64,000 nt of DNA, from assembly GCA_963781675.1 (NCBI GenBank), contig CAWAGF010000005.1, positions 248,001 through 312,000 of the forward strand, in the 5' to 3' direction. Shown here in pieces: positions 17,886-27,150 of this stretch (position 1 is the first letter of the stretch; each line of letters opens with the position of its first letter). Made by a program: the position numbers and the translations under genes. The notes beneath the pieces are model-generated. The model was not told the DNA's origin and did no database searches. It saw only the letters and a list, made by a program, of their open reading frames with translations. Origin of the DNA: SCTD01 sp963781675. GTDB taxonomy: Bacteria; Actinomycetota; Actinomycetes; Mycobacteriales; SCTD01.

Positions 17886-17920
17886 CGACGGCCGGCCCGC
17901 AGGTCGCGGGCCGGCCGTCG
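17886..17920. terminator. Strong bidirectional hairpin between YciI-like gene and ctaF
   Basis: A perfect 15-bp stem (CGACGGCCGGCCCGC at 17886-17900; GCGGGCCGGCCGTCG at 17906-17920) with a five-base loop. It lies 15 bases beyond the ctaF stop and about 65 bases after the YciI-like gene, so it can stop transcription from both sides. Confidence 0.85.
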
Positions 17921-17935
17921 TGCGGCGGGGTGGGA

Positions 17936-18403
17936 CTACTCGCCGAGGAACTTGTGCACGCTGGTGGGGCTGTCGCCCTGCGCCTGCAGCGCGCCCAGCG
18001 TCTGGCCCTGCGAGCGGTTCATGCCCACGTAGTACTCGAACTGGAAGCCCAGCACGGTGATGACGAGCAGCAGCGCGCCGATCATCACGAGGAACGGGCC
18101 GATGATCAGGCCGAGGCAGGTGATCGTGAAGCCGGCCGCCATGGCGATGGGCCACCAGGAGTGCGGCGGGAAGAAGCCGACCTCGCCGGAGCCCTCGCTG
18201 ATCTCGGCGTCCGGCCGGTCCTCCGGCCGCGCCTCCATCCGGCGGGCCGTGAACAGCAGGTAGTAGCCGACCATGAACGCCAGGCCGATCGACAGCGCCA
18301 GGCAGGTCGTGCCGGTCGGGTCGCCGGACAGCAGCCAGTAGGTGACCGTCACCGGGACCAGGAACAGCGCGATGAAGCCGAACAGGTAGCCCTCGATCTT
18401 CAT
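17936..18403 (-). CDS. ctaF: Cytochrome c oxidase subunit IV (actinobacterial)
   Basis: 155 residues with four membrane helices in two pairs. The N terminus MKIEGYLFGFIALFLVPVT and the tail VGMNRSQGQ are characteristic of the actinobacterial CtaF subunit, which stabilises the aa3 oxidase. Its ATG follows the ctaD stop by about one base, so it is the third cistron of ctaC-ctaD-ctaF. Confidence 0.92.
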   Translation of the reverse strand: MKIEGYLFGFIALFLVPVTVTYWLLSGDPTGTTCLALSIGLAFMVGYYLLFTARRMEARPEDRPDAEISEGSGEVGFFPPHSWWPIAMAAGFTITCLGLIIGPFLVMIGALLLVITVLGFQFEYYVGMNRSQGQTLGALQAQGDSPTSVHKFLGE

Positions 18404-18404
18404 G

Positions 18405-20114
18405 TCAGGAGCTCGCCGTCGTTCCGGGCGCCATGGACGCGTCGTCGGGTGAGGCGTGGAACTCCGGGTTCCCAGCCACCTGCGGGTAGTGCAGGTCGAA
18501 GGCCGGGCGCTCGGAGCGGATGCGCGGCATCGTCACGAAGTTGTGCCGCGGCGGCGGGCAGGACGTGGCCCACTCCAGGGAGTTGCCGAAGCCCCACGGG
18601 TCGTCGCCGACCGCCTTCTGGCCGCGGCGGAAGCTGACGTAGACGTTGTAGAGGAACGGCAGCGTGGAGGCGCCGAGCACGAACGCGCCGATGCTCGAGA
18701 TCGTGTTGAGGGTCGTGAAGCCCTCGTTCGCGGCGTAGTCGGCGTAGCGACGCGGCATGCCGCGCGCCCCCAGCCAGTGCTGGACCATGAACGTCAGGTG
18801 GAAGCCGACGAACAGCGTCCAGAAGTGCACCTTGCCGAGGCGGTCGTCCATCATCCGGCCGGTCAGCTTGGGGAACCAGTAGTAGACGCCGCCGAAGAAG
18901 GCGAACACGACGGTCCCGAACAGCACGTAGTGGAAGTGCGCCACCACGTAGTAGGTGTCCGAGACGTGGAAGTCGATCGGCGGGCTGGCGAGCAGCACGC
19001 CGGTCAGGCCGCCGAGCAGGAACGTCACCAGGAAGCCCATCGCGAACAGCATCGGCGTCTCGAACGTCAGCTGGCCGCGCCACATGGTGCCGATCCAGTT
19101 GAAGAACTTCACGCCGGTGGGCACCGCGATGAGGAAGGACAGGAAGGCGAAGAACGGCAGCAGCACCGCGCCGGTCGGGTACATGTGGTGCGCCCACACG
19201 GTCAGCGACAGCGCGCCGATGGCGATGGTCGCGAAGACCAGGCCCTTGTAGCCGAACAGCGGCTTGCGGCTGAACACCGGGATGATCTCCGTGATGACGC
19301 CGAAGAACGGCAGCGCCACGATGTAGACCTCGGGGTGGCCGAAGAACCAGAACAGGTGCTGCCACAGGATCGCGCCGCCGTTGTCGACGTTGTAGATCTG
19401 CGCGCCGAGGTGGCGGTCGGCCTCCAGGGCGAAGAAGGCCGCGGTGATGACCGGGAAGGCGAACAGCACCAGGATCGAGGTCACCAGGATGTTCCAGGTG
19501 AAGATCGGCATCCGGAACATCGTCATGCCGGGCGCGCGCAGCGTGATGATCGTGGTGATGAAGTTGACGGCGCCGAGGATCGTGCCCAGACCCGAGATGA
19601 GCAGGCCGATGATCCAGAGGTCGGCACCGATCTGCGGGTTGTAGATCTCGCTGTTCAGCGGGGCGTAGGCGAACCAGCCGAACGACGCGGCGCCCTGCGG
19701 CGTGAGGAAGCCCGACAGCACCGTCGTGCCGCCGAACAGGTACAGCCAGTAGGAGAAGGCGTTCAGGCGCGGGAAGCTCATGTCCGGCGCGCCGATCTGC
19801 AGCGGCATGATGAAGTTCGCGAAGCCGTAGGCGGCGGGGGGCGCGAACAGGAACATCATGATCGTGCCGTGCATCGTGAAGAGCTGGTTGTACTGCTCGG
19901 GGCTCACGACCTGCAGGCCCGGCTGCGCCAGCTCGGCGCGGATGATCTCCGCCATGCCGCCGGCGAGCAGGAAGAACACGAACGACGTGGTCAGGTAGAG
20001 CAGCCCGATCGTCTTGTGGTCGGTCGTCGTGATGACCTTGACGATCTTGGCACCAGGGGACTGCCGCGGCCGCCGGATCTGGACCGGTGTCGTGGCGTCG
20101 GCGATGAGGGTCAT
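18405..20114 (-). CDS. ctaD: Cytochrome c oxidase subunit I
   Basis: 569 residues and twelve membrane helices. Heme a and a3/CuB ligands are present: TMHGTIMMF, WFFGHPEVYIV (the His-Tyr cross-linked pair), WAHHMYPTG, and VVAHFHYVLFG. Proton-channel residues such as the VFSRKPLFGYKG region are retained. This is the catalytic, oxygen-reducing subunit. The ATG at 20114 overlaps the ctaC stop (ATGA), so ctaC and ctaD are translationally coupled. Confidence 0.97.
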   Translation of the reverse strand: MTLIADATTPVQIRRPRQSPGAKIVKVITTTDHKTIGLLYLTTSFVFFLLAGGMAEIIRAELAQPGLQVVSPEQYNQLFTMHGTIMMFLFAPPAAYGFANFIMPLQIGAPDMSFPRLNAFSYWLYLFGGTTVLSGFLTPQGAASFGWFAYAPLNSEIYNPQIGADLWIIGLLISGLGTILGAVNFITTIITLRAPGMTMFRMPIFTWNILVTSILVLFAFPVITAAFFALEADRHLGAQIYNVDNGGAILWQHLFWFFGHPEVYIVALPFFGVITEIIPVFSRKPLFGYKGLVFATIAIGALSLTVWAHHMYPTGAVLLPFFAFLSFLIAVPTGVKFFNWIGTMWRGQLTFETPMLFAMGFLVTFLLGGLTGVLLASPPIDFHVSDTYYVVAHFHYVLFGTVVFAFFGGVYYWFPKLTGRMMDDRLGKVHFWTLFVGFHLTFMVQHWLGARGMPRRYADYAANEGFTTLNTISSIGAFVLGASTLPFLYNVYVSFRRGQKAVGDDPWGFGNSLEWATSCPPPRHNFVTMPRIRSERPAFDLHYPQVAGNPEFHASPDDASMAPGTTASS

Positions 20115-20974
20115 GAGTCGCTCCCGGTGGTGGCTTCTGCGCCGGTGACGGCACCCGTGCCGGTCCCGGAGCCGATCTGGTTCGCGGGGTCCTGCTTGAG
20201 CTGCGCGAGGTAGGCGTCGTACGCCTCGGGCGAGACGACGCGGACGCGGAAGTTCATGGCGGAGTGCTTCTCGCCGCAGAGCTCGGCGCAGCGGCCGATG
20301 TACTCGCCCTCCTTCTTGACCGTGAACTCGAAGGTGTTCTCGCGGCCCGGGATGACGTCGCGCTTGAACAGGAACGACGGCACGAAGAAGGAGTGGATGA
20401 CGTCCGGCGAGGTCTCGACGATGCGGATCTTCCGGTCGGTCGGCAGGACCATGACGGCGGGCTGGGTCGTCTGGCCCGTGACGCCGACGCCCTCGTCCAC
20501 GTAGTTGAACGACCAGTTCCACTGGAAGCCGACGACGCCGATGTTGACGTCCGCGCCGCCCTGCTCCTCGTCGCTGAGCTCGTTGACGAAGTTCTGGCTG
20601 ATCGTCGTGTAGTAGAAGAGCACCGCGATGATCACGAACGGCACGACGGTGTAGAGCACCTCGATCGGCAGGTTGTAGCGCACCTGGCGCGGCAGCTGCT
20701 CGCTCTTCTTGCGGTAGCGGAAGCCCGCCCAGAGCATCAGCAGCCAGACGAAGATGCCGACGACGGTGGCCGCCGCGGCGGAGCCCAGCCAGAGCTCGTA
20801 GATGTTCTCGCCCTGCTCGGTCACCGGCTTCGGGAAGCCGACCCCGAAGGTGGTCTCGTAGGCGTCACGCGCGTCGCAGCCGGCGGCCAGCAGGCCGCTG
20901 ACCAGCAGCGCGGCAGCGAGCCGGACGCCGCGGAGACGGCCTCCAGGAGCTGCCGGTGAGGGGGTCGGGATCAA
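20111..20974 (-). CDS. ctaC: Cytochrome c oxidase subunit II
   Basis: 287 residues. It is a lipoprotein, with lipobox LAAGC and Cys at 33, followed by two membrane helices and a CuA cupredoxin domain. The CuA ligands lie in CAELCGEKHSAM (Cys229, Cys233, His237, Met240), together with His in DVIHSFFVP. It receives electrons from the second heme of QcrC. First gene of ctaC-ctaD-ctaF; the 146 bases to the divergent cysteine desulfurase should hold its promoter. Confidence 0.96.
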   Translation of the reverse strand: MIPTPSPAAPGGRLRGVRLAAALLVSGLLAAGCDARDAYETTFGVGFPKPVTEQGENIYELWLGSAAAATVVGIFVWLLMLWAGFRYRKKSEQLPRQVRYNLPIEVLYTVVPFVIIAVLFYYTTISQNFVNELSDEEQGGADVNIGVVGFQWNWSFNYVDEGVGVTGQTTQPAVMVLPTDRKIRIVETSPDVIHSFFVPSFLFKRDVIPGRENTFEFTVKKEGEYIGRCAELCGEKHSAMNFRVRVVSPEAYDAYLAQLKQDPANQIGSGTGTGAVTGAEATTGSDS

Positions 20975-21120
20975 CCTCTCGGGCCTTCCAGACGAGCGGA
21001 CACGGAGCGTCCCAGGAGGCCGTGGAACAGGCTCCTGGACGCGTCGGCGAGCGTATCCCAGCGCCCTCCAGCCTTCCTGCTGGGGGCGCCGCGCCCCGCC
21101 GCGGGACTAGCGTCGCGCGG

Positions 21121-22206
21121 GTGCCGGTCCACCTCGACGCAGCGTCGGGCCTGCCGGTGCACCCGGCCGCCCGCGAGGCCCTGCTGGCGGCGCTGGAGGA
21201 CGGCTGGGCCGACCCCGCCAAGCTGTACGGCGCCGGCCGTCGGGCCCGGCTGCTCCTGGACGGCGCGCGCGAGGCCGTCGCCGCCCAGCTGGGCGCGCGC
21301 CCGGACGAGGTGCGCTTCACCGCCTCCGGCACCGAGGCGGCCCACCTCGGCGTGCTGGGCGTGCTGCGCGGGCGGAGGCGGATCGGGGCGGCGCTCGTGC
21401 ACTCCGCGATCGAGCACTCGTGCGTCTTCGACGCCGTCGCCTTCACCGGCGGACCGGCCACGGTGGTGCCGGTGGACCGGCTCGGCCGCGTCGACGTCAC
21501 AGCCTTCGCGGCGGCGCTGCGGCCGGACACCGCCCTGGCCTGCCTGATCAGCGCGTCGCACGAGGTCGGCACGGTGCAGCCGGTCGAGGCGGTGGCCGAG
21601 CGGCTCGGCGACGTCCCGCTGCTGGTCGACGCCTCGCAGACGGTCGGCCGGATGCCGGTCCCTGCCGGCTGGTCGGTCCTGACGGCGAGCGCGCACAAGT
21701 GGGGCGGCCCGGCCGGCGTGGGCGTGCTCGCGGTGCGCACCGGCACGCGGTACGGCTCCCCCGTCCCGGGCGAGGCCCGCGACACCGCGCCGCTCCCGCA
21801 GGTGCTGGCCGCGGCGGTCGGGCTGCAGGCCGCGTCCGCGGAGGCCGCCGCCGAGGACGCCCGGCTCCGACCGCTGGTCGACCGGATCCGGCGGCAGGTG
21901 GCGGCGACGGTCCCGGACGCCGAGGTCGTGGGCGACCCGGACGACCGGCTGCCGCACCTGGTGTCGTTCAGCTCCCCGTACGCCGACGGCGAGGTGCTCC
22001 TGCGCGCGCTCGACCGGGAGGGCTTCGCCGTGAGCAGCGGTTCGAGCTGCTCCGCCTCGGTGCTCGAGCCCAGTCACGTCCTGGCGGCCATGGGCGTGCT
22101 GTCGCACGGGCACGTCCGGGTGTCGCTGCACCGCGGCACGACCGAGCAGGACGTGGACCGCTTCCTCGAGGTGCTCCCCCGCGTCGTCGCGGAGCAGCTC
22201 GCCTAG
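21121..22206 (+). CDS. Cysteine desulfurase-like class V aminotransferase
   Basis: 361 residues. PLP Lys193 lies in TASAHKWGGP and the persulfide-carrying Cys310 in SSGSSCSAS. The His that stacks on PLP is in HSAIEHSCVF. It is shorter than IscS and lacks a clear C-terminal extension, so it may be a NifS-like enzyme supplying sulfur for Fe-S assembly; erpA is 3 kb away on the other strand. The GTG at 21121 begins the conserved VHLDAASG. Its TAG stop shares CTAG with the convergent PfkB-kinase gene. Confidence 0.86.
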   Translation: MPVHLDAASGLPVHPAAREALLAALEDGWADPAKLYGAGRRARLLLDGAREAVAAQLGARPDEVRFTASGTEAAHLGVLGVLRGRRRIGAALVHSAIEHSCVFDAVAFTGGPATVVPVDRLGRVDVTAFAAALRPDTALACLISASHEVGTVQPVEAVAERLGDVPLLVDASQTVGRMPVPAGWSVLTASAHKWGGPAGVGVLAVRTGTRYGSPVPGEARDTAPLPQVLAAAVGLQAASAEAAAEDARLRPLVDRIRRQVAATVPDAEVVGDPDDRLPHLVSFSSPYADGEVLLRALDREGFAVSSGSSCSASVLEPSHVLAAMGVLSHGHVRVSLHRGTTEQDVDRFLEVLPRVVAEQLA

Positions 22207-23168
22207 AGGGTGAGGTGCGGGGCGACCTCGGCGCGGGCGTCCTCGCCGTACACCTCGGCGAACCGGCCGAGGAAGCCCTCGGGCGTGAAGGTGTACTCCT
22301 GCGTGCCGATCGTCTCGACGACGTGCGTGGCCACCAGCGCGCCGACCTGCGCGGAGCGCTCGGGCGTGAGGCCCCAGCCGGTGGCGCAGAGGAAGCCGGC
22401 GCGGAAGGCGTCCCCGACGCCCGTGGGCTCGACGACCTCGCGCGCCGGCGCGGGCGCGACCTCCAGGACCGGCTCGCCCTTGCGGAAGACGCTGATGCCG
22501 TCGGCGCCGTGCGTCGTGATCCGGGTGCCGACCACGTCGAGCACGTCGTCGGCGCTCCACCCGGTCTTCTCGTGGACCAGCTTGGCCTCGTAGTCGTTGG
22601 TGAACAGGTAGGTGGCGCCCTCGACCAGGCCGCGGATCGCGTCGCCGTCCATGAAGGCCAGCTGCTGGGACGGGTCGGCGGCGAAGGGGACGCCGCGGTC
22701 GCGGCAGCTCGCGGAGTGCCGCAGCATCGCGCCGGGGTCGTCCGGGGCCACGACGACCAGGTCGACCTCGCCGACGGCGGCGATGTCGATGTCGGCGGCC
22801 TCGACCATCGCACCGGGGAAGAAGGTGGCGATCTGCGCGTGGTCCTGGTCGGTCGTGCAGGTGAAGCGGGCGGAGGCCAGCGTGTCGCTGACCCGCACGT
22901 GGGAGGTGTCGACGCCGTGCTCCTGCAGCCAGGTGAGGTACTCCGCGGAGTCCTTGCCGACGGCGCCGACGAGCAGCGGCGTGTGACCGAGGACGCCCAT
23001 GCCGAACGCGATGTTGGCGCCGGTGCCGCCGCGGCGGACCTTGAGGTCGCTGGCCAGGAACGACAGCGAGACGTTGCTCAGCTGCTCGGCCAGCAGCGAG
23101 TCCGCGAACCGGCCCTCGAAGGTGAACAGGTGGTCGGTCGCGATGGATCCGGCGACGGCGATGCGCAT
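22203..23168 (-). CDS. PfkB-family kinase, adenosine kinase-like
   Basis: 321 residues of the ribokinase fold. RRGGTGANIAFG near residue 50 forms the substrate site and PTGVGDAFRAGF near 250 the anion hole with the catalytic Asp. In M. tuberculosis the gene in this position, between ctaC and erpA, is the adenosine kinase Rv2202c, and overall similarity and synteny suggest the same activity here; another sugar or nucleoside is possible. Its stop is shared with the convergent cysteine desulfurase. Twin palindromes sit 31-64 bases upstream of its ATG. Confidence 0.85.
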   Translation of the reverse strand: MRIAVAGSIATDHLFTFEGRFADSLLAEQLSNVSLSFLASDLKVRRGGTGANIAFGMGVLGHTPLLVGAVGKDSAEYLTWLQEHGVDTSHVRVSDTLASARFTCTTDQDHAQIATFFPGAMVEAADIDIAAVGEVDLVVVAPDDPGAMLRHSASCRDRGVPFAADPSQQLAFMDGDAIRGLVEGATYLFTNDYEAKLVHEKTGWSADDVLDVVGTRITTHGADGISVFRKGEPVLEVAPAPAREVVEPTGVGDAFRAGFLCATGWGLTPERSAQVGALVATHVVETIGTQEYTFTPEGFLGRFAEVYGEDARAEVAPHLTL

Positions 23169-23198
23169 GCGGCGACCCTAGCGGCGGACACGCGAACA

Positions 23199-23232
23199 CT
23201 ACTGATCAGTAGGGCTTGGGTACCCGCGGGTA
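23199..23232. promoter_or_regulatory. Twin perfect palindromes in divergent promoter
   Basis: CTACTGATCAGTAG (23199-23212) and TACCCGCGGGTA (23221-23232) are both perfect palindromes, separated by eight bases, in the 83-base gap between the PfkB-kinase gene and the divergent 71-residue gene. The first contains an AT-rich core unusual for this genome. They look like operators for dimeric regulators that could control both directions. The regulator is unknown. Confidence 0.5.
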
Positions 23233-23251
23233 ACTCCCTACCGTCGGCCGC

Positions 23252-23467
23252 ATGACCACCTCACACCACGTCCCCGCCGACGACGAGGCCGAGACGATCA
23301 TCGACCTCGTCATGGACTGCCGGGAGATCAGCGGCGTGCTCGGCTCGTTCGTGCCGACCGTGATCCGCATCCCGGAGGCCCGTACGGCTGTCACCGACTC
23401 GATGCCGCTGGGGATCAGCCTGGACGCCGTCGACGCGCTCGAGGGCTACGGGGCGTACGGCTCCTAG
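23252..23467 (+). CDS. Small acidic protein, unknown function
   Basis: 71 residues, acidic, no signal peptide or membrane helix. The middle reads TIIDLVMDCREISGVLGSFVPTV and the tail EGYGAYGS. I do not recognise the family. Support for a real gene is codon usage like the neighbours and a divergent promoter region with two palindromes. The ribosome site is weak. It ends 13 bases before the convergent thiolase gene. Confidence 0.55.
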   Translation: MTTSHHVPADDEAETIIDLVMDCREISGVLGSFVPTVIRIPEARTAVTDSMPLGISLDAVDALEGYGAYGS

Positions 23468-23479
23468 CCGGCCGGTGGG

Positions 23480-24655
<1,176 letters not shown>

Positions 24656-24706
24656 GGCAGGAACGGTACGACGGAACCGGACCGGCGCGGCAGCCGTCCT
24701 ACCCGC

Positions 24707-25420
24707 GTGAGGTGGCAGGCGGACAGGCGGTGGGCACCTGCGGCGGCGGCCGCAGCGGTGGCGCTCGTCGTGCTGGCCGCCGTCGTGCTGGCCGGACGGG
24801 ACGGTCCGGGCGACGTGGTGACGCTGCCGCCGGCCACGGCCGAGACGTCCCCCAGCGCCTTCCCCAGCGCCTTCCCCAGCGCCTCCCCCGACGCCTCGAG
24901 ACGCCCGCAGCCGTCGGCAGAACCGGCCTCCCAGGCGCCCTTGCAGGCATCCCCCGCCGCGCCGCCTCCTGTGCGCCCGCGCTCGCCGGAGCCGTCCGCG
25001 ACCGCCGCTCCCGCGCCGCGCTCCCCGCAGCAGCCCGCTCCCCCGCCGCCCGCACCGCGCCCGTCGCCGGAGCCCACCGGCGCCCGGGCCGCCTTCTCCT
25101 TCGACGCGGCGTACGGCACGGACGAGCCGTACGAGGTGGTCGTGCAGTACGGCGACTCCTCCAGCTGCCCGCACGCGCGGGTGACGCACCTGGTGTCGGA
25201 GTCGGCGGACGAGGTGGTCGTGACGCTGGAGGCCGACGCGCAGGACCCGGGGCGGGCCTGCACGGCCGACTACCGCCAGCGGCTGGTGCCGGTCCAGCTG
25301 CAGCAGCCGCTCGGCCGCCGGGTGGTCGTGGACGGCAGCCGCCGCGAGCAGGTCCCGGTGGACCGGTCCTGCCGGCGCCCCTTCGCCGAGCCGCCCCCGC
25401 CGAAGGACTGCGAGCCCTAG
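24707..25420 (+). CDS. Anchored Pro/Ser-rich protein, unknown function
   Basis: 237 residues: a basic N terminus, one membrane helix (about 11-32), a roughly 90-residue linker rich in Pro, Ser and Ala, then a C-terminal domain with Cys in SSSCPHA, RACTAD, RSCRRP and KDCEP, likely two disulfides outside the membrane. The linker contains three copies of a 12-base unit encoding PSAF/PSAS near 24851-24886. The GTG at 24707 precedes the helix closely. Not recognised. A hairpin terminator follows eight bases after the stop. Confidence 0.68.
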   Translation: MRWQADRRWAPAAAAAAVALVVLAAVVLAGRDGPGDVVTLPPATAETSPSAFPSAFPSASPDASRRPQPSAEPASQAPLQASPAAPPPVRPRSPEPSATAAPAPRSPQQPAPPPPAPRPSPEPTGARAAFSFDAAYGTDEPYEVVVQYGDSSSCPHARVTHLVSESADEVVVTLEADAQDPGRACTADYRQRLVPVQLQQPLGRRVVVDGSRREQVPVDRSCRRPFAEPPPPKDCEP

Positions 25421-25427
25421 GAACGCC

Positions 25428-25463
25428 GACGGCGCCGCCCCCCTCGCGGGGAGCGGCGCCGTC
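25428..25463. terminator. Hairpin between convergent genes
   Basis: GACGGCGCCGC (25428-25438) pairs with GCGGCGCCGTC (25453-25463), extended inward by a C-run opposite a G-run. It sits between the convergent Pro-rich protein gene and erpA and can serve both. Confidence 0.78.
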
Positions 25464-25471
25464 AGAGCGCT

Positions 25472-25843
25472 CTAGTGGAAGGACTCGCCGCAGGCGCAGG
25501 AGCCGCCGGCGTTCGGGTTGTCGATCGTGAAGCCCTGCTTCTCGATGGTGTCGACGAAGTCGATCGTCGCGCCCGCGAGGTAGGGGACGCTCATGCGGTC
25601 GACGACGACCTTGACGGTGCCGTCGGCGTAGGTCTGCACGGCGTCGCCGTCGAGCGAGCGCTCGTCGAAGAACAGCTGGTAGCGCAGGCCCGAGCAGCCG
25701 CCGGGCTGGACGGCGACGCGCAGCGCGAGGTCGTCGCGGCCCTCCTGGGCGAGCAGCGCCTTCACCTTCTCCGCAGCGGGGTCGGACAGGACGACACCGA
25801 CGGGCGTCTCGGTCGCGGGAGTGGTCGTCTCCGGTGCGGTCAT
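25472..25843 (-). CDS. erpA: Iron-sulfur cluster insertion protein, HesB/ErpA family
   Basis: 123 residues. The three A-type carrier cysteines are Cys50 (QPGGCSGL), Cys116 and Cys118 (SCACGESF). A-type carriers receive Fe-S clusters and hand them to apoproteins; likely clients in this window are NadA, LipA and the Rieske protein. Position between the adenosine-kinase-like gene and glycerate kinase matches Rv2204c. It follows the glycerate kinase gene by 52 bases on the same strand. Confidence 0.92.
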   Translation of the reverse strand: MTAPETTTPATETPVGVVLSDPAAEKVKALLAQEGRDDLALRVAVQPGGCSGLRYQLFFDERSLDGDAVQTYADGTVKVVVDRMSVPYLAGATIDFVDTIEKQGFTIDNPNAGGSCACGESFH

Positions 25844-25895
25844 GAAGGGCCTCCGTGGCTGTCTGGGGTGTTCGTCCGGCTCAACGCGCGCGGGC

Positions 25896-27032
25896 TCAGG
25901 ACCCTTCCATCGTGACACGCCGGCTGGTGGACCACTGCCGCGCGACCCGCGACGCCAGAGCCGCGAGCTCGACGGCCGGCTCGGCCAGCGCGGCCTCCAC
26001 GCCGACCGCCTCCACCAGGCTGTACGTCGCTTCGATCCCGGCCGCGCCGGCCTCGCGGCGCCCGACCCGCACGTCGCCGGCCAGGACCAGGCACGGCACG
26101 GCGTGCTCGGCGGCCAGGGCCGCGACGCCGGAGACGACCTTGCCGGACAGGGAGGAGAAGTCGAAGGTGCCCTCGCCGGTGAGCACCAGGTCCACCCCCG
26201 CCACCCGGTCCGCCAGGCCCACCAGCCGCTGGACCAGCGCGATGCCCGGCTCGCGACGGGCGCCGAGCGCCAGCAGGGCCGCGCCGAGCCCGCCGGCCGC
26301 GCCCGCGCCGGGCAGGTCGCGGACCGCCGTGCCGAGGTGGGCCTCCAGCAGGTCGGCCCAGTGGGCGAGCGCGCCGTCGAGCAGGGCGACGTCCTCCCGG
26401 CTGGCGCCCTTCTGCGGCCCGAAGGCGGCCGACGCCCCGTAGAGGCCGAGCAGCGGGCTGTCCACATCGGTCGCCGCCACCAGCTCCACGCCGTCCAGCG
26501 ACGGGCGGCCCTCGAGCCGGGCGACCTGCCGCAGCGCCGCGCCGCCGGGCGGCACCCGCTCCCCCGCGGCGTCCAGCCGCTGCACGCCGAGCGCGGCGAG
26601 CATCCCGGCGCCGCCGTCGTTGGTCGCGCTGCCCCCCAGCCCGACGACCACCGTGCGCGCGCCGAGCGCCGCGGCGTGCGCCACGAGCTGGCCGACGCCG
26701 TACGTCGTCGTCACCCTCGGGTCTCGCTCGGCGACGGCGAGCAGGTGCAGGCCGCACGCCGAGGCGGCCTCCACGTACGCCGTCGTCCCGTCGAGCAGGA
26801 CGGCGGCCTCGACCGGGCGGGCCAGCGGGTCCTCCACCACGAACGGGTGCCGGACGGCGTCCGGCAGCGCAGCGGACAGCACGTCGACCAGCCCCGGCCC
26901 GCCGTCGGACAGCGGCGCGAGGACCAGCTCGTCGTCCGGGGCCGCCGCGTGCCAGCCCTGCGCGACGGCGCGGGCCGCCTCGGCGCCGGAGAGGGTGCCG
27001 CCGAAGCCGTCCGGGGCGATCAGCACGCGCAT
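25896..27032 (-). CDS. Glycerate kinase
   Basis: 378 residues, the full length of the GlxK/GarK family. The N terminus MRVLIAPDGFGGTLSGAEAA is the family signature, with LSDGGPGLVDVL, GLGGSATNDGGAGMLAALG and the DLVLTGEGTFDFSSLSGK segment further on. It phosphorylates glycerate to 2- or 3-phosphoglycerate. Likely transcribed with erpA. A tandem GTTC repeat resembling a PHO box lies in the 118-base gap to the divergent PhoX-like gene. Confidence 0.92.
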   Translation of the reverse strand: MRVLIAPDGFGGTLSGAEAARAVAQGWHAAAPDDELVLAPLSDGGPGLVDVLSAALPDAVRHPFVVEDPLARPVEAAVLLDGTTAYVEAASACGLHLLAVAERDPRVTTTYGVGQLVAHAAALGARTVVVGLGGSATNDGGAGMLAALGVQRLDAAGERVPPGGAALRQVARLEGRPSLDGVELVAATDVDSPLLGLYGASAAFGPQKGASREDVALLDGALAHWADLLEAHLGTAVRDLPGAGAAGGLGAALLALGARREPGIALVQRLVGLADRVAGVDLVLTGEGTFDFSSLSGKVVSGVAALAAEHAVPCLVLAGDVRVGRREAGAAGIEATYSLVEAVGVEAALAEPAVELAALASRVARQWSTSRRVTMEGS

Positions 27033-27065
27033 GCGACGAGCCTGCCACCCGCGGCTTCTGCGTCG

Positions 27066-27087
27066 GTTCGCCCGCCGTTCACGCGGC
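27066..27087 (+). promoter_or_regulatory. PHO-box-like 11-bp direct repeats
   Basis: Two abutting 11-base units, GTTCGCCCGCC (27066-27076) and GTTCACGCGGC (27077-27087), match each other at 8 of 11 positions. Each matches the GTTCACC core of the Streptomyces PhoP-binding PHO box with one mismatch. They lie 63 bases upstream of a PhoX-like phosphatase gene, the kind of gene PhoP controls. The match and context are seen; PhoP binding is inferred. Confidence 0.5.
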
Positions 27088-27150
27088 TGCCGCCGGCCGG
27101 GTGCCTGCTCCGGACAGCGTCAGCGCCGCCACCACGACCCGAGGAGCCGC

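Noticed and set aside
24841..24890. 12-bp repeats as a regulatory repeat array
   Set aside because: They are in frame inside the Pro/Ser linker of a membrane-anchored protein and encode PSAF/PSAS.
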